Positions 11,534 to 24,060 of a stretch of DNA of 47,084 bases are shown here, in pieces. The number at the start of each line of letters is the position of its first letter. Position 1 is the stretch's first letter. This stretch comes from Ichthyophonus hoferi (lineage: Eukaryota > Opisthokonta > Ichthyosporea > Ichthyophonida > Ichthyophonidae), in the NCBI GenBank assembly GCA_002751075.1, contig NAOQ01000511.1:2862-49945 (forward strand). Reading direction: 5' to 3'. A model generated the notes under the pieces. It searched no databases. It worked only from the letters and a program-made list of their open reading frames with translations, and had not been told where the DNA came from. A program made the position numbers and the translations under genes.

Positions 11534-14500
11534 ATGGTGAGCTACCAGGAAAAAATACATCATCGTGCCGAGCAGGCAACGAGTGTTTGCACTCCGGCCA
11601 TGTTAAAGAAACTAGAGGAGCATAAGTATAAGTCTTCAGATGCCTCTCCACTGGATTTTGTAAGTGTCTAACCGCTTTTTATATTTACCTGGTCCTTATG
11701 TTGAACTTGAATGTTTTCTTACTTGTAGTTAAAGTTGGGCAAAGATCTAGTGGTTTTTCTGCAAAAGAAGGAAGAAAGGGTATAGACATGAGAGTGCCTG
11801 AGGAGGGATCATACTCCTGACAAATGGAAGAGGGAGCAACAATGGCAACTTGCCAGTACTATCACTATCTTTAGGGCTTAGTCAGATAGCAAGTAACCCG
11901 ACCTTGGGGATGCAGTATGTGATGCAGCACTTCTGGAATAAAATGGTCAGTTATGCACCTCTCTGGCTGGCACCTAATCTAATCACCACCATTGGCCTGG
12001 CTGTTAATGTCGCAGTGACTTTATTCTACCTTTCTTACTGTCCTAACATGGAAGGCGAGGTAGGTCTATTGTTTTGTTCTTTCCGTTCCCTCCCCTATTA
12101 ATCTATTAGTACAGGGTTATCTCTCCTCCAGTAGATTCACGTATTATTATTATGCATTCTCTCTCTCCGTCTTTCTCCCTCTTTTTCTAACTCCATCTCC
12201 CTCTCATACACCAAAAATCAAGAAAGTTCTTTCTCTACCCCCTACCCATGTCTTATTCTCTATGCCCTCCTATTCCTTATCATTGTACTACTTTTTCTCG
12301 GCTATGTCCAAGTGCAGGCCCTCATCTGTCTAGGGAGAGGGATATTAGTTCATACATTACTTTGTAAGCAAGGGAGATACACTAAGATATACTGTAGCAT
12401 TTCTAGCCATGCATATAAAAATATTGGAATATCTTGATACGCATGACAGTGTGAATATACGCAATAGGCCACTATAGATGTATGGTGAGCCTTGTAGAGG
12501 ACCCACCCCTCCTCTCTCTCTTCATATGTATGGCTGGATTCTGACCATATTGTCCTCTAGGCCCCTCGATACATATACCTGCTAGTGGCCCTGTCTGTGT
12601 TTTTCTATCAGACCATGGATGCTATTGATGGGAAACAGGCTAGGAGAACAGGTGAGTAGGGTGCGGGGAGAATGTATGGATAGAAAGAGGTGTCTATGTG
12701 TAGGATGTCTCCCCTTAGGTGCGGTGGTATAAACCAATAGCCGAGACCCATGCCTTGAGACATACCCTCCCTCCTACCCCTTACTAACCAGAGAGGGGCA
12801 GGCACTGGAAGTTGTCTGGGAGAACTGTTCGATCACGGCTGTGATGCCATCTCTAATACTATGGTGGTAGGTGCCGCTATATATGTGTTTATGGCTCTAC
12901 CCTCCTTTGTAGCTGGGTACCAATTAGGGAGGGGTATTACAATGAGGTTCATATAAGACATCACATCAGGAATTATGGCCAAGATCAATTTCCTACCACA
13001 ACCCACAGTTATAATCTAAGGCATGTACAGTGTGTATTGGGTCCTTTTGCGGGCAGCCTTGGGGGAGTTGGTTTGGAAGAAGTACTTGAATGACTATATT
13101 CCTACCATGCCATCTAGTCCTATGACAGTAGCTCCTACACCTTGCTACGGTGTAGACACCTCTCTCCAGAGGAGAGAAGGGCAGGGGGGGGTTAGTCCAG
13201 TGACCTCTATGGTAGATGAATTTTTAGTGAGGGTGGGGTTATATTCCGTATACTACACGTTACTGCCCATTGAATCGTCTAAAGCCATATCATTTTTAAC
13301 TCTTGTTTCTTACAGGTCGCGGCGACTGTAACCACTGCCCAGATGGGGGCTACAGGGCAAGGTGCCATTGTGATTGTTAGCTTCTTGGTGGCCTTTTACT
13401 GTGCCCAATGGCAGACCTTTGTTACCGGAGAACTCGAGTTTGGTTGGTGCGTTCCTGTATATGTGATTGGATATGATGGACTGGGTGAAATGGGAAATGG
13501 GGGTGGAAAGGGGGTACAATAGACCATGATATATGGCCAATACACGATAGAGTGAGTTATAGACTGGTTTATGACTAGAGGAGATGGAAGACATATTTAT
13601 GATTCTGATTGATGGGATGACAGGATTGACGTCACCGAGGGGCAGTTTCTCATGATGGCCATCCATCTGCTGACCTTTAAGAATGGCGTTCAAATGTGGG
13701 ACACCCCTGTATACGGCGATATGCAGTTGAAACACGTGGCTGCACTGTGTGGAATGTTTGGCTCTCTGACTTCCATGCTGCGTAACATGTAGTGAGTACT
13801 ACTACTACTGTATGATTGACCGCACTATAGAAGATATTGGGACATGTATAGAGATATATGCTGATGTGTATGTATGTAGAGCGGGCGGAGGAGTAGAGTG
13901 TGTAGATTATAGACTATGGACGATGATTGGTTGGGAGTAAAAAGGGCTACGTTGTGATATATCTAGGTGGGCTTAATGGTGACGTTGTGCTTAAAGGTAA
14001 TTGGATCATGAACTGGGATGTCACACATTACCAATCTTGACGGGCTTACAGTAAGACCATTGGTACATGTAGGACCTTATTAATAGATGTGTTGAGGCCA
14101 TCGTGGTTGTACCATCATGTAGTTATGGGCTACAATGGTTGCTAGGATATATAGTAGTGCATGACAAGGCATTGGCTAACGGACATGTTCTTATCATTTC
14201 CTCACCCTCCTCCCAGCACCATCTTCTACAAAAACGAGAGACCAACAGTGGCTGGAACCAGTGTGTTGCAACCCAGCTTTGTACCGGCCTGTGTAGTAGC
14301 CATGTTTTACTACATATTGTAAGTGTCTGTTTCTATAGGTTTCTGCTATCTTGAGGCGGAAGGTAAGCACAGAGCATGTGGTTGCAAGTATGATGCAAGA
14401 AGATGGCTTAAACATGACCTGTCCCCTCCATGGCTACCATCTTACGCAATCTTATATTGATGTTTTCTTATTATTAAATGAATTTCTTTGTATGACTTCT

Positions 14501-15186
14501 GGTTGGCATGGTATGATCGTTGACCTATCATCATTCCTGTAGTACTTGGGGCCGTGTGGTGGATGGGGCCCCTGGTAGTCTTTACAGAGAGGCCTCTATC
14601 TTGGTGGTAGTGACCTTTGGCTGTGTCATTGCCAAGATGTCAGTCTGGCTCGTGATTGCACACATGACCAAACACCCTCACAAGTACTGGGGTAAGCCAT
14701 CCATTATAATCCCTATATGCTGCATTAATACTAATATTTATATTTAGAGGCTACTATTGCACTCTTATCTGCAAGGCTCACTTTGGATCTAGTGTTGCTA
14801 GTTTTACCTCTTATTGTGGCATACTTACCATACAGCACTGCTTGAAGAAGCATTTTAACAAATTACACAAGCATAATACACAAGGTTGATTCTATGGGCG
14901 GTGGGTGATGAGTGGCCTGACCTCCTTTTCCCCTGCAGATAAGACCATGTGGGTCCTAGTGTTCCTCTGTATTAACACCAGGTGTGAAGTGATCGACCAG
15001 CACACCGCTATGTTGGTGGCCTGTGTCTACGTTCACCTAAGTATGTCCCATTTCTGTTACCATGTATGCCGACAGATATGCGCCCACTTCAAGCTGCGTG
15101 TGTTCCACATTCCTTACCCGAACAAGGCTTGCCCTGGGTTTGTCGAATCAGCTGCTAATGTTGAACACAGCCAAAAGAATGAATAA
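11534..15186 (+). CDS. CEPT1: Choline/ethanolaminephosphotransferase (CDP-alcohol phosphatidyltransferase)
   Basis: Final step of the Kennedy pathway: transfers phosphocholine or phosphoethanolamine from the CDP-alcohol to diacylglycerol in ER/Golgi membranes. Exons 11534-11659, 11916-12059, 12561-12651, 12802-12866, 13316-13446, 13624-13791, 14217-14318, 14543-14691 and 14939-15186 join in frame to 407 residues, close to human CEPT1 (about 416). The full catalytic motif DG-x2-AR-x8-G-x3-D-x3-D is present, from DGKQARR to GELFDHGCD, spanning the junction of exons 3 and 4. Other matches are [53 protein letters not shown] and [10 protein letters not shown]. Several hydrophobic helices follow the motif. 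The ATG has A at -3 and G at +4. The sequence does not separate choline from ethanolamine use, so the symbol marks the family rather than proven orthology. Confidence 0.93.
11729..11779 (+). other. Possible in-frame cassette exon of the phosphotransferase gene
   Basis: Inside the first intron, 51 bases lie between a TTGTAG acceptor and a GTATAG donor and encode 17 codons ([17 protein letters not shown]) with phase 0 on both sides. The segment has no counterpart in CEPT1/EPT1 proteins and the direct junction 11659/11916 fits the family better, so it is likely intron, or a minor isoform exon. Confidence 0.25.
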
Positions 15187-16673
15187 CTGAACGTCTCCTG
15201 GTGAGAGCGACACAGGCGTGTAGCACAGTTTCCTGTGTAGGTTAGAATGACCGCCGTATATCTAGTAAGAGCCCGTGAATGGCTTCGGATCTCATGGGTC
15301 TTATTGAGTGTGGTGTCTACGTACATACTGGCCAGTGCGTTATTGGTTAGTCCGAATGCAATTGTAAAATCCAAGTGATCAAGTGTATAGTATTTGAACC
15401 TTATAAAGAATTGACAGAGCTACCATACCATACCATAGCATTCGTTTGAATGAAGCGTAATATTTACCCAATACCTGCCTACTCCTTAATTATCAACCCA
15501 CACCATGACCCATAGAGCTTTGTTCTGCCAAGTAAGGCAAAGTGTATGATAGTATTGTGTTAAATAGCAAGGCGAAATAATGGTTATTCTTACTGGCATT
15601 AGTTTACATATTATCAGGCTATATTGTGTTGAGTTTATTGTAGTTCTGTCGTAAGTTTATTACTACTCTAATCATATACTAAGTAATCAAAGCTACTAAG
15701 AATAGATGATTGGTGATCATTCAATATGTTAATTATTTTAAAAATATAATGACCGCATCGGAAAGTACATGTACTCATTTGATATAGCCAACCGTGATCT
15801 TCTTTCTTAAACAGTCGATGACCTCATTCAAAATTGGATCTATATCCAATTGGTTAGTCAATAGTACACTTATTTTCCTACGTAATCACGATCAAACTTG
15901 TCGTACATGCATGCTACGATAAATGAATCTATGGTATGTGCCCAATAGGTCATGTCCGAACAGCTATTGCCTGAGGGAAAACTCAGTTGACCTTATGGTG
16001 TAAAGAGCTAAACTCTGTACCATCCCTGTGTAGCCCATCCTGTGTAACCAACCAGCATATAATGCAAATATGCAAACAATTGAACTAGAACTAGAGATAT
16101 TCAATACAAGGATATGGGTTTCACGTCCATAATACAATTATGGATGCCACCTATTAGGTATAATTTGGTCAGGCCACCGTATATAGTGATTTAAACGAAC
16201 TTGCTTCATGGAGCTCAATTGGAGTGGCAAGTAAATAACAATTAATATTTCTGGTGGATATTGATTGGTCCCTAGTGCTTATCGTAGCCAACCTAAAACC
16301 ATCATGAGAGGCCGGTTTGCCATAGAGTACATGACCAGCCACAGGGAAGATTCATTTATTAATGGGCTATCCTATATGCCTCCTGGTACTAAATCTTGCA
16401 TTATGTTAGTTACATAATCGAATATCATCCTGTCATTCTTAAGTTAGCAGACCCAATTTAATCCCTAATGCATATCTTGTATCGCCTGTACAACTTAATT
16501 CTATAATGAATGGGCAGTATCCACTAAACTGAAAGCCAAATCATTCTAGATACTTTAAAATGCAATATGAGTGGTAGAACATAAACCAACAAACTCTTAA
16601 ATATAAATAGTGTTACGTCATCCACTAAGCATTGAATAAGGGATGCATGGTGGCCCTACAGGGATCAATAGGA
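15187..16673. other. Spacer between convergent 3' ends
   Basis: About 1.5 kb between the stop of the phosphotransferase (+) and the stop of the BARD1-like gene (-). It should hold both 3' UTRs. No exon, RNA gene or mobile-element domain is visible. CCAAT/ATTGG pentamers are frequent, about a dozen. Confidence 0.7.
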
Positions 16674-19600
16674 TCATGGTTTATGAAGGGAGGGGGCCAA
16701 TAGTCTGTAGTTGGATATGCAGTCCAGTAGCCAGTCAACATTCACTGCATTAGACGCGGCACTGGGTTCTAGGGCTTCATAGACAATATACGTCTGGCTG
16801 TTGTCAGCCAATCTAGAAGCTGTAGCCTGGTTGGAAGAGCGGCCCTCACGTCCTCCTATAGGCCCAATCATGTAAGTCAATAGGTAGGCAATAATGTACA
16901 GTTACAGTTAAGAATATATGTCGGAAATAATGCACACATGTATGGCACACCTATGTGTAATACTAATCAGAATGGGGGGTTATACGATATTGATCACAAG
17001 ATATGTAGTGAAAAGTCACTTAAGGAACACTAACCTCCAAGCCGTACAAGGCGGCGTAACTCATTAAGGGGATGAGTGACAAAGTCACCTCGGAAGACAA
17101 AACAGCAATCATGAAAGAGGGGTGCATTCTGTATAGCCATCCCCTTATTAGCCATATGCTATCTTGTCTTTCAAGATAGCCTCTAAAATGTACTAGTGAC
17201 GGGAGGTACATCCACGAGGGATAGACAAGGCAGGTAGATGATCTCTGATATAGTAAATAGGTTATAGCATAGTCCGGCTCTATTATGCCTGTTAAAGTAC
17301 ATAGGTAGTGCAAGAATACTAGTAAACTACAGCACCAATAAGTTAATACCACCAAGGAATAAAAAAATGGTAAGGATATCCGACAGGACTCCAATGGAAG
17401 TGGTGCACATACCATGTGTAAGATGTAGCCTGAAAGACCAAGGCCAATGGGTAAAGAGATGTGCAACTTAGAGTGCAGGGGAGTATAAAAGGAGAGACCA
17501 TAGACTCTCAAGGAGACAGGGGCCCAGGGACATACAGCCACTTACATTAGCGCTGAGACTCTGTACCGCTTTTAATGGGGCATCTAAGCCATGTGCATCC
17601 CCCTTAACTATGTAAGGGACTTCCCCCACCCACCGCCCGGCTGTCACACATGCCTTCATCCCTAAGGGGGAGTATGGGTCAGAGAGTGGCTAGAAGATGG
17701 GTTGGGGTAAGGGTCGCTGTCGATCTATTATAGTGAGAGGCTATACAATGTTAGCAGGGGTTAGACCTTAATATAGTTGATATAACACAAACCATACTAT
17801 AACGAGAGAGAGATCTATACAGGAGACCGACATACATTCATAAGTGACAATCCATTTGCCCATCAGAACCCCAGCAAGATATTTGCTCGTGCGTTTAGCC
17901 AGGCCAGATGCCGTTGCTTCGGCCACTAGATGGGTGACTGTAAAACCCATTTACCGGTTAACATGCTATACTGATACATCCTTTTACACCTCCTATCTTG
18001 CTGGATGCCCCAACAAGCACACTCTCACATGCGAATACTCGTACATCAAGGCGTGCACTACGACTATCAAAGACATCTACTACCCCTGCAGGGCCAGAGA
18101 GGGAGTCCTCCTATGAGAGGTGTAAGCCTTACCTGAGGAGTCCATCTTAGTGACCACCAAGGCCCCCATGATACCTGCCCAAGCCATGACTTGCTCCTAA
18201 ATAAGGTCATGAATGTTAGCCACACGCCAATATCTATCAGTGTAAATCGGCACACCCATGGGATAAATGGAAATACATCATGACAATCATCCAGTCAAAC
18301 ATAACCTCTACAGGTCAATCAAGCAGCCTACCTTTTGTTTGCCGCACAGGCCAGTTAATAAGATAACCGGATTTACTCTACTGGTGGCCATTGTACCTTC
18401 ATAGTGGTGGGTGTCTATGTCCATCTGTAGGTGTAAGCATTAGGTAACCATAGGAATAAAGGGTCGGTGGTGGTAGAAATGGTTAAGCAAAAACATGGGG
18501 CAAAGAGAGACATAGCTAGAGAGACTCCTATAAAAATACGTACATTCTGGCCTGTTTCCATTGGAGGATGGAGCTCAGTACCCTCAATCTCTGTGAGAGG
18601 ATTGGCTGGTGGGGAATGCAATAGGGATCGTATCGCGTCAGTCTCAGCCATCTCATATGGTGTTAGGTGCCGTTGATTCACAGCTGTTCTGTCAGCCCCA
18701 TGCTGCCAGATCATACAATGAGCTGATGGTCTACAACTAGGTTATCCCATTTAATACCAACCAATAATACCTCCCGAAATAGTTGACACGGTCCACAAGC
18801 CAATTGCATTATAGAGTCCACATGCAACCAATAAATGGCCGAAATGTATTAATCAATTAAAATGAAAGAGACAGGTACTAACCAGTAATAGGAGCTTTAC
18901 AGTATCCACATGCCCATTGAAGGCAGCATCATGTAGAGGAGTATTGTTTTCAAAGCCTGTGAGAGGGAGATGAGTCGGGCACCGTACTTGATATCTACAC
19001 TTACTACTTCGTATCACTTCCCTACTAACCATGACTAGACACCTCCGCCCTTATTAAAACAACTAAAAATAAAGAGTGCCCTGAAGAAATACTTGCTGGT
19101 AAGGGCATCCTCCAATCCGGATCAGAAAGCTATCACATTATACATGGAAAAACCGATGGAAATAGAGTAAGCAAAAGCACAGTGGCACTAGTATCAAACC
19201 CCCTTCAAATGTGACCCCAAGACATATAGTCCTAGTGACCTGTACCCTCCACTCGCTCCCTACCTGAAGCATTCACATTGCCTCCCGCAATCAAGAGGGC
19301 CTCTGCCACAGCTACATGGCCTTGGTTACAGGCTTCATGCTATACACCCTTCCATCAGTAAGAACACACACAGATAAACAGAGAGATTTAGGTGGGCAAA
19401 GTAATGCAGGGAGATATATATATACACACATACCTAAATTCAGGCATAAATGTATGTATGCATGCACACTATCATACAAACATACATACATACATGCATA
19501 TACTCTTATGTAAATAAAACCAATACACCTACCAAGGCCGTCCATCGGGCATTATCCGGGTGATTGACATTGATGGTATTAGTAGCCAGTAACTGTTTTA

Positions 19601-21909
19601 TGCGAGCAAGGTCACCTATCCCCCCCTCCCAGTGAGTGCTCTGGCTATGTTGTCAGGGTTGGAGACATACATGCACTCAACCAAAATGTGTATGATACAT
19701 CTTAAGACCCAGGCGAAGAGAATGCATATAGTACTACCCTTGTGTGCTGCAGTATGTAGCGGAGTCTCTCCCAGATGGTTGGTCTTGGGCTTCTGTATCC
19801 CCACAACCCATCAGTGTACAGTCCTTCCAGCCCGGTCATGGTACAGCATGCCCATTTCTTGTATAGACAGCACTACGCAACACTACACAGCACACCCTGT
19901 ATGCATAAGGGGATAGGTGTGTGTTTCCTTGGAGCCCCTCTTGTCATGTAGTACATGTCACTATGTGAAGGGGTTGCTATGGTCGTCTATTCAAATCCTA
20001 TGAGCCAATCATCAAGTAGCCATGACATTGTTCACATAATAATCCAATTGAATCACTGCTACTAAGGTAGGGATACAGAGGGCCGCCCACCTTCGCAGTA
20101 GATGGCTTAGTGATTGGTGGACCTGGGGGTAGTACAGGTATATCACTATAATGTCAGAGAAAGTATTGCAGGTTATGAGGGGACAGAATGGCGTACAGGC
20201 CTAGGCCAATGGTATATGGTAACTTTACCTCCTTCTCCACAATACTAACCCTTCCTTGCACATAAAGGCTCTCCCCTAGACCTCATCCTGCCCTATTAAT
20301 GCCCCCCTCTCCATCCATAAGATGAGCACAAAGTCCTGTAGTTCCTCACCCTCTCTACTCTCTGTGGTCTTGACAGGTGCAACGCGTGCAGGTTTCTTAT
20401 TGGAGGTGCCCAGGCATGATGGTTGGATGGGTTGTAGTGCAAGGAGTGTGGTCCGTTTTGATTGGTCATTCTCCTTCATATTACTGTGGATCTGTAATTC
20501 ACATATTAATAAACCTGGTCTACGGTTAATATGGGTACACTTTTTAATAGTGGCCTCCTATTGGCCACCCTATGCTACAAACTCCCCTTATCCTCTAATC
20601 TTCTTTTCTCTCGTTCCTTCTCCTCACTGCTGCCTTCTTTATTCTTCGTTTCTGTATCTAGTCCAATCACATAGCAGCACTTTACAATATACTATGACGT
20701 GTACAAAGTAACTATGCGACGTAGTCATGAGTATCTATGGATAGGGTTACAACACAAATACATTAACCGGCTATTCATAAGTAGTACTAGTCCTCCCTAT
20801 AGCCCGCAAGATCATCCCCATCTCCATCCCTATCGGTAATATTTTGGTATGATATTGAATTTCTACGTCATCAAGAATAATGGCAGAGTAAGCAGTAAAG
20901 GTGCAATACCAGGTTAGATGCACACTAAGGGTCTTGCAGTAAATAGATCAGGTATGAAATAGACCCTCCAACAATAATCTGGAGGGACTATATGAATGTT
21001 CCTCAGGCTATTCTCCTATCCCGTTTACATTCCTTCCCCTCTTCTCGCCCCTTCCAACCCTCCTATTACTCTCCCTCTCTCAGCAGACACATGGGCAGAA
21101 AAAGAGTCAAGGATAGGCTCTATCTGCAAGTGGGGTTATTACATACCACCTCACTGGGAAGGGGGAAGGCCCCAAAGCCTTCACTTTCAGCCTTACGTAA
21201 GTCAGGGAAATCTCTTGGCCCCCTGGTTGGTTCTGTGGTAGTAGTCTATTCAGAATAGGTTCAAACTACGGATCACTAAAACAAGTTGATCAATATTAAG
21301 GAAGGCTCGTGGACAACCTGGAAGGCAGGCAGGGGTAGAATCATAAACACTACCGTGAAATAGATATATATAGGAGTATAAATATAAAATATATTATATG
21401 TATATAAGTACACGTGTGTGGACATGCACCAAGTCCTATGCATGCTTAGAGGTGAATCACTATCACTGACCCCAATTGTCAGCCAGGACATCTTGTAAGC
21501 TCTGTACAGCAGACAGCATGGCTATAGCCTGCGGACAGGCATGCAGGTCGCTAGCCCAAGCGGGCACTCCACACACGGGACAGGTTGCAGTCTGCCCCAG
21601 TGCTTCTACAATGCATGTTCTGCAAGAGACCGATTATTTATGGCTCTGAATTACCTGCATTATTCTAACCCTAAAGCAAACCCCAAGAACTTACTGACAA
21701 AAATGATGGCCGCACTGGTTCAGGGTTTGGGGATTTTCCATCTGCCGGGAGCTACAATACAATTAGTACAGGACCCCCTCTCCCACACGACCAGGTGACC
21801 CACGAGGCACCTACCATATACGACAACGAAACAGCTTTTGCAGGTCTGTTAAACCGACCCGTGTATACTGCCAGGGCTGTTGCACCTTGGGCCCCTCCTG
21901 TAGGGTCAT
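16674..21909 (-). CDS. BARD1: BARD1-like protein: RING - ankyrin repeats - tandem BRCT
   Basis: In animals BARD1 pairs with BRCA1 through its RING, forming an E3 that ubiquitinates H2A, and its ankyrin and BRCT domains read nucleosomes in DNA repair. Exons on the minus strand: 21909-21815, 21751-21695, 21619-21471, 21119-21070, 20491-20330, 19792-19738, 19615-19533, 19339-19264, 18956-18883, 18702-18544, 18424-18332, 18196-18133, 17937-17836, 17661-17546, 17128-17035, 16855-16674; 536 residues, TGA stop. RING C3HC4: CRIC, CGHHFCQTC, CPVCGVPAW. Ankyrin: GETPLHTAAHKG, WTALHEACNQGHV, NTPLHDAAFNGHVDTVKLLL. BRCT1: VILLTGL, VTHLVAEA, KRTSKYLAGVLMGKWIV. BRCT2: FVFRGDF, ending VDWLLDCISNYRLL. Human BARD1 is 777 residues; the linker before the ankyrins is much shorter here. 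The 50-base exon and the 20330 donor (GTGCTC) were chosen for frame and are the weak points. Confidence 0.88.
19451..19500. repeat. TGTA/CATA microsatellite in BARD1-like intron
   Basis: TGTATGTATGCATGCA is followed by CATACATACATACATGCATA; the two halves are complementary and could fold into a loose hairpin. It lies in the intron between exons 19533-19615 and 19264-19339. Confidence 0.7.
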
Positions 21910-23319
21910 ACTGACAGGAGAATATTTCGAATAGATAAGAATAGGCGGGGAAAATCTTAATAACTATATATAGTATGTGTTTATTTGCTACTGCATATGT
22001 GAATATGCTGTGGAAGGCAGAGAGATAGTTACATACATAGTCAATATAGTAGTCTATCCATCTATTGTGTACTTAGGGGTTATTATGGTCATAGCGGGAG
22101 TTATTCGGATTGGACCATTACGCACCATAGGTGGGCTGTATAAGTTATTTGCTTTAGCACTTAGAGGATTGAAATATATTATTCTCTGATGATCCTTACA
22201 TTGTTAAACCTTGTTGCATGTTCTTCTAGTTCTATAATAGATTTTATAATAAATTTATTTTATTAGCACTATAAAGTTTAATAGATTTATATGGTTATGT
22301 GCAGCATTATCTCAATTTTATTATTATGATAAAATGTGTACGCAAATATTTGGGTGTAATAAAGCGCTTCATTGGATTTTGATAGTATTCTATACACCAA
22401 TAGGAAATTAGACACCATTCGAATGGGAAATTATTTAAGAGAAGGGGTTATCTGAGCCAAATGAATAATAGGCAGTAGTAATATCAAAATGGAAAGGGCA
22501 AAAAGGCCACTAAAATTAAATCTGCATTACCATATAATATAGCATAACATAATACAATATAATGTAATGTAATAAAATTAGTAAACCCAAATTTACTTAT
22601 TACAGTAGAAATTCTATAAAAATGCCGTGAGTGTCTTGCTGATAAACTCTTTAGAAACCCTCTAATATAAAGTGTAAGGAGAATACTGTGCCTAGAAAGG
22701 ATGACCCGTGAACCTGATAGATTCTGTTTAAGTTGGACCTTCACATATCAAGTTAAGAATTCTTAAAGGCATCTCTTACTAGGATACTGAACTTGTCTAT
22801 TGTATGACTTAGAAGCTTGATTAAGTTGACTGAAGATAATCGTCATTACTCTATCATACGAAATAAAAAATGACATTGTGTTTCATAAGAAAAAGAAAAC
22901 AATGACATGATGTATTATATCATACTGAAGTCTCTGTATTATCATTATGGCTGTTACCTCTACACAATCAACTAATTACAATTGTGAAGCATCCATGTTG
23001 AAAGATCTTGGAAGTAGTGTGCACCAGTAGCCATACCATCCTACTAACACTTTAAACCAGCTGGTATGTAAGCACGTAGGTCTGTGTAGAGTTTAATTAA
23101 TATCATTTAAGTTGTATTGTAATTGAGATAGTCCATGAGATAAAAGTGTGTCAATATATTTGAGCCCTATCCTAAGTTATTAAATGGTTGCAAAATGTAA
23201 GCATAAATAATTACTGCTCAAATATGTCATATTTCTGTCTATTCTTTACTCATCATAAAGTCATAAAGTAGTAGAACACTATCTGTTTAAATACATTAAT
23301 GGCCAGATCATTTCCATAT
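21910..23319. other. AT-rich upstream spacer of the BARD1-like gene
   Basis: Left part of the 3.5 kb interval between the divergent BARD1-like (-) and HMG-box (+) genes. It should hold the BARD1 promoter next to 21910. Short frames at 21977-22189 and 22484-22744 have no recognisable domain. No RNA gene is seen. Confidence 0.6.
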
Positions 23320-24060
23320 TCATAATTTAATATACATAATATATTCTCCAATGTTGTAGTTAGTATATGTCAGTGAGATAGTCAATAAAGATGTCCTCCA
23401 TTCTCCAGGTACCAAATCTTGAATCCATGGGAGCCTTAAAGACAGCCAAATAACCCTAAACTCTGAGACTCTCTGTAGGAGGGGTGAAGCCACATGATTT
23501 GACAATGCAGATATTAGTGTTAGATTATGTATGCAGGCCTGGGTCAAAGCATATTCTGCCCAAAAGGCCACTAGGGTATGAGCTAGAGTCATACTAGTCC
23601 TAATTACATTTGCATTGGTCTCATTCTTTTGTTCATAGATGCTCTTTTGGGTATTACTGGAAAGAATCGTGTTTAAATGAATGATCCCATGTTGGGCAAG
23701 ACAATCGTGAAATAATTGGTTGACAAACTTGGTATCATTGTTACCTAACACATACTTTGTTAAACATCTTCAGCTTCATGGTGCCATCATTTGAAATAGT
23801 TCAAAGTATTATTCTTGCGTACTAATGGACAAGGCTAAATCTACTGACTTCATTTGCCCACTATCATGAATAATCAATTATCCAAGATTTGGTTGCTGAT
23901 AAAGGATCTACTAGATTGAAACTGCACTAATCCAACTTTCCCAAACAGCATGCTCATGAACCAGGAATACCACGGTCCAAATCTTGGCATTACACCTGAT
24001 GTGCCCTCTACATCATCCACAAGGGGATGTTACCGCCGCAAAAAGTGACAGTCGTGTTAT
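23320..24060 (-). mobile_element. Ty1/Copia retrotransposon fossil (gag-pol fragment)
   Basis: Reading the minus strand, a zinc-knuckle-like patch (near 24010-23980) is followed by a short protease-like patch around SWIID and then, below 23760, an integrase core segment recognisable by NDTKFVN, AQHGIIH and FWAEYALTQACI, which match the conserved D-x-G-x-EF / FWAEA region of Copia integrases. The element is incomplete, broken by many changes and clearly old. No terminal repeats, reverse transcriptase or RNase H could be recognised in the flanks. Confidence is high for integrase kinship and moderate for the other parts. Confidence 0.75.

Noticed and set aside
17020-17541. Long minus-strand frame of 173 codons with a possible exon (VYGLSFYTPLHSKLHISLP) in the BARD1-like gene
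   Set aside because: It does not join in phase to the neighbouring exons and the true BRCT2 start (NAPLFHDCCFVFRGDF) is found at 17128-17035 in the right phase.
19312-19545. Minus-strand frame rich in Tyr, Cys and Val
   Set aside because: It is mostly the translated CATA/TGTA microsatellite inside a BARD1 intron.
18544-19792. Ankyrin repeats as part of a DHHC palmitoyltransferase or generic ankyrin protein
   Set aside because: No DHHC motif or membrane segments; RING upstream and two BRCT domains downstream in continuous phase show a BARD1-like protein.
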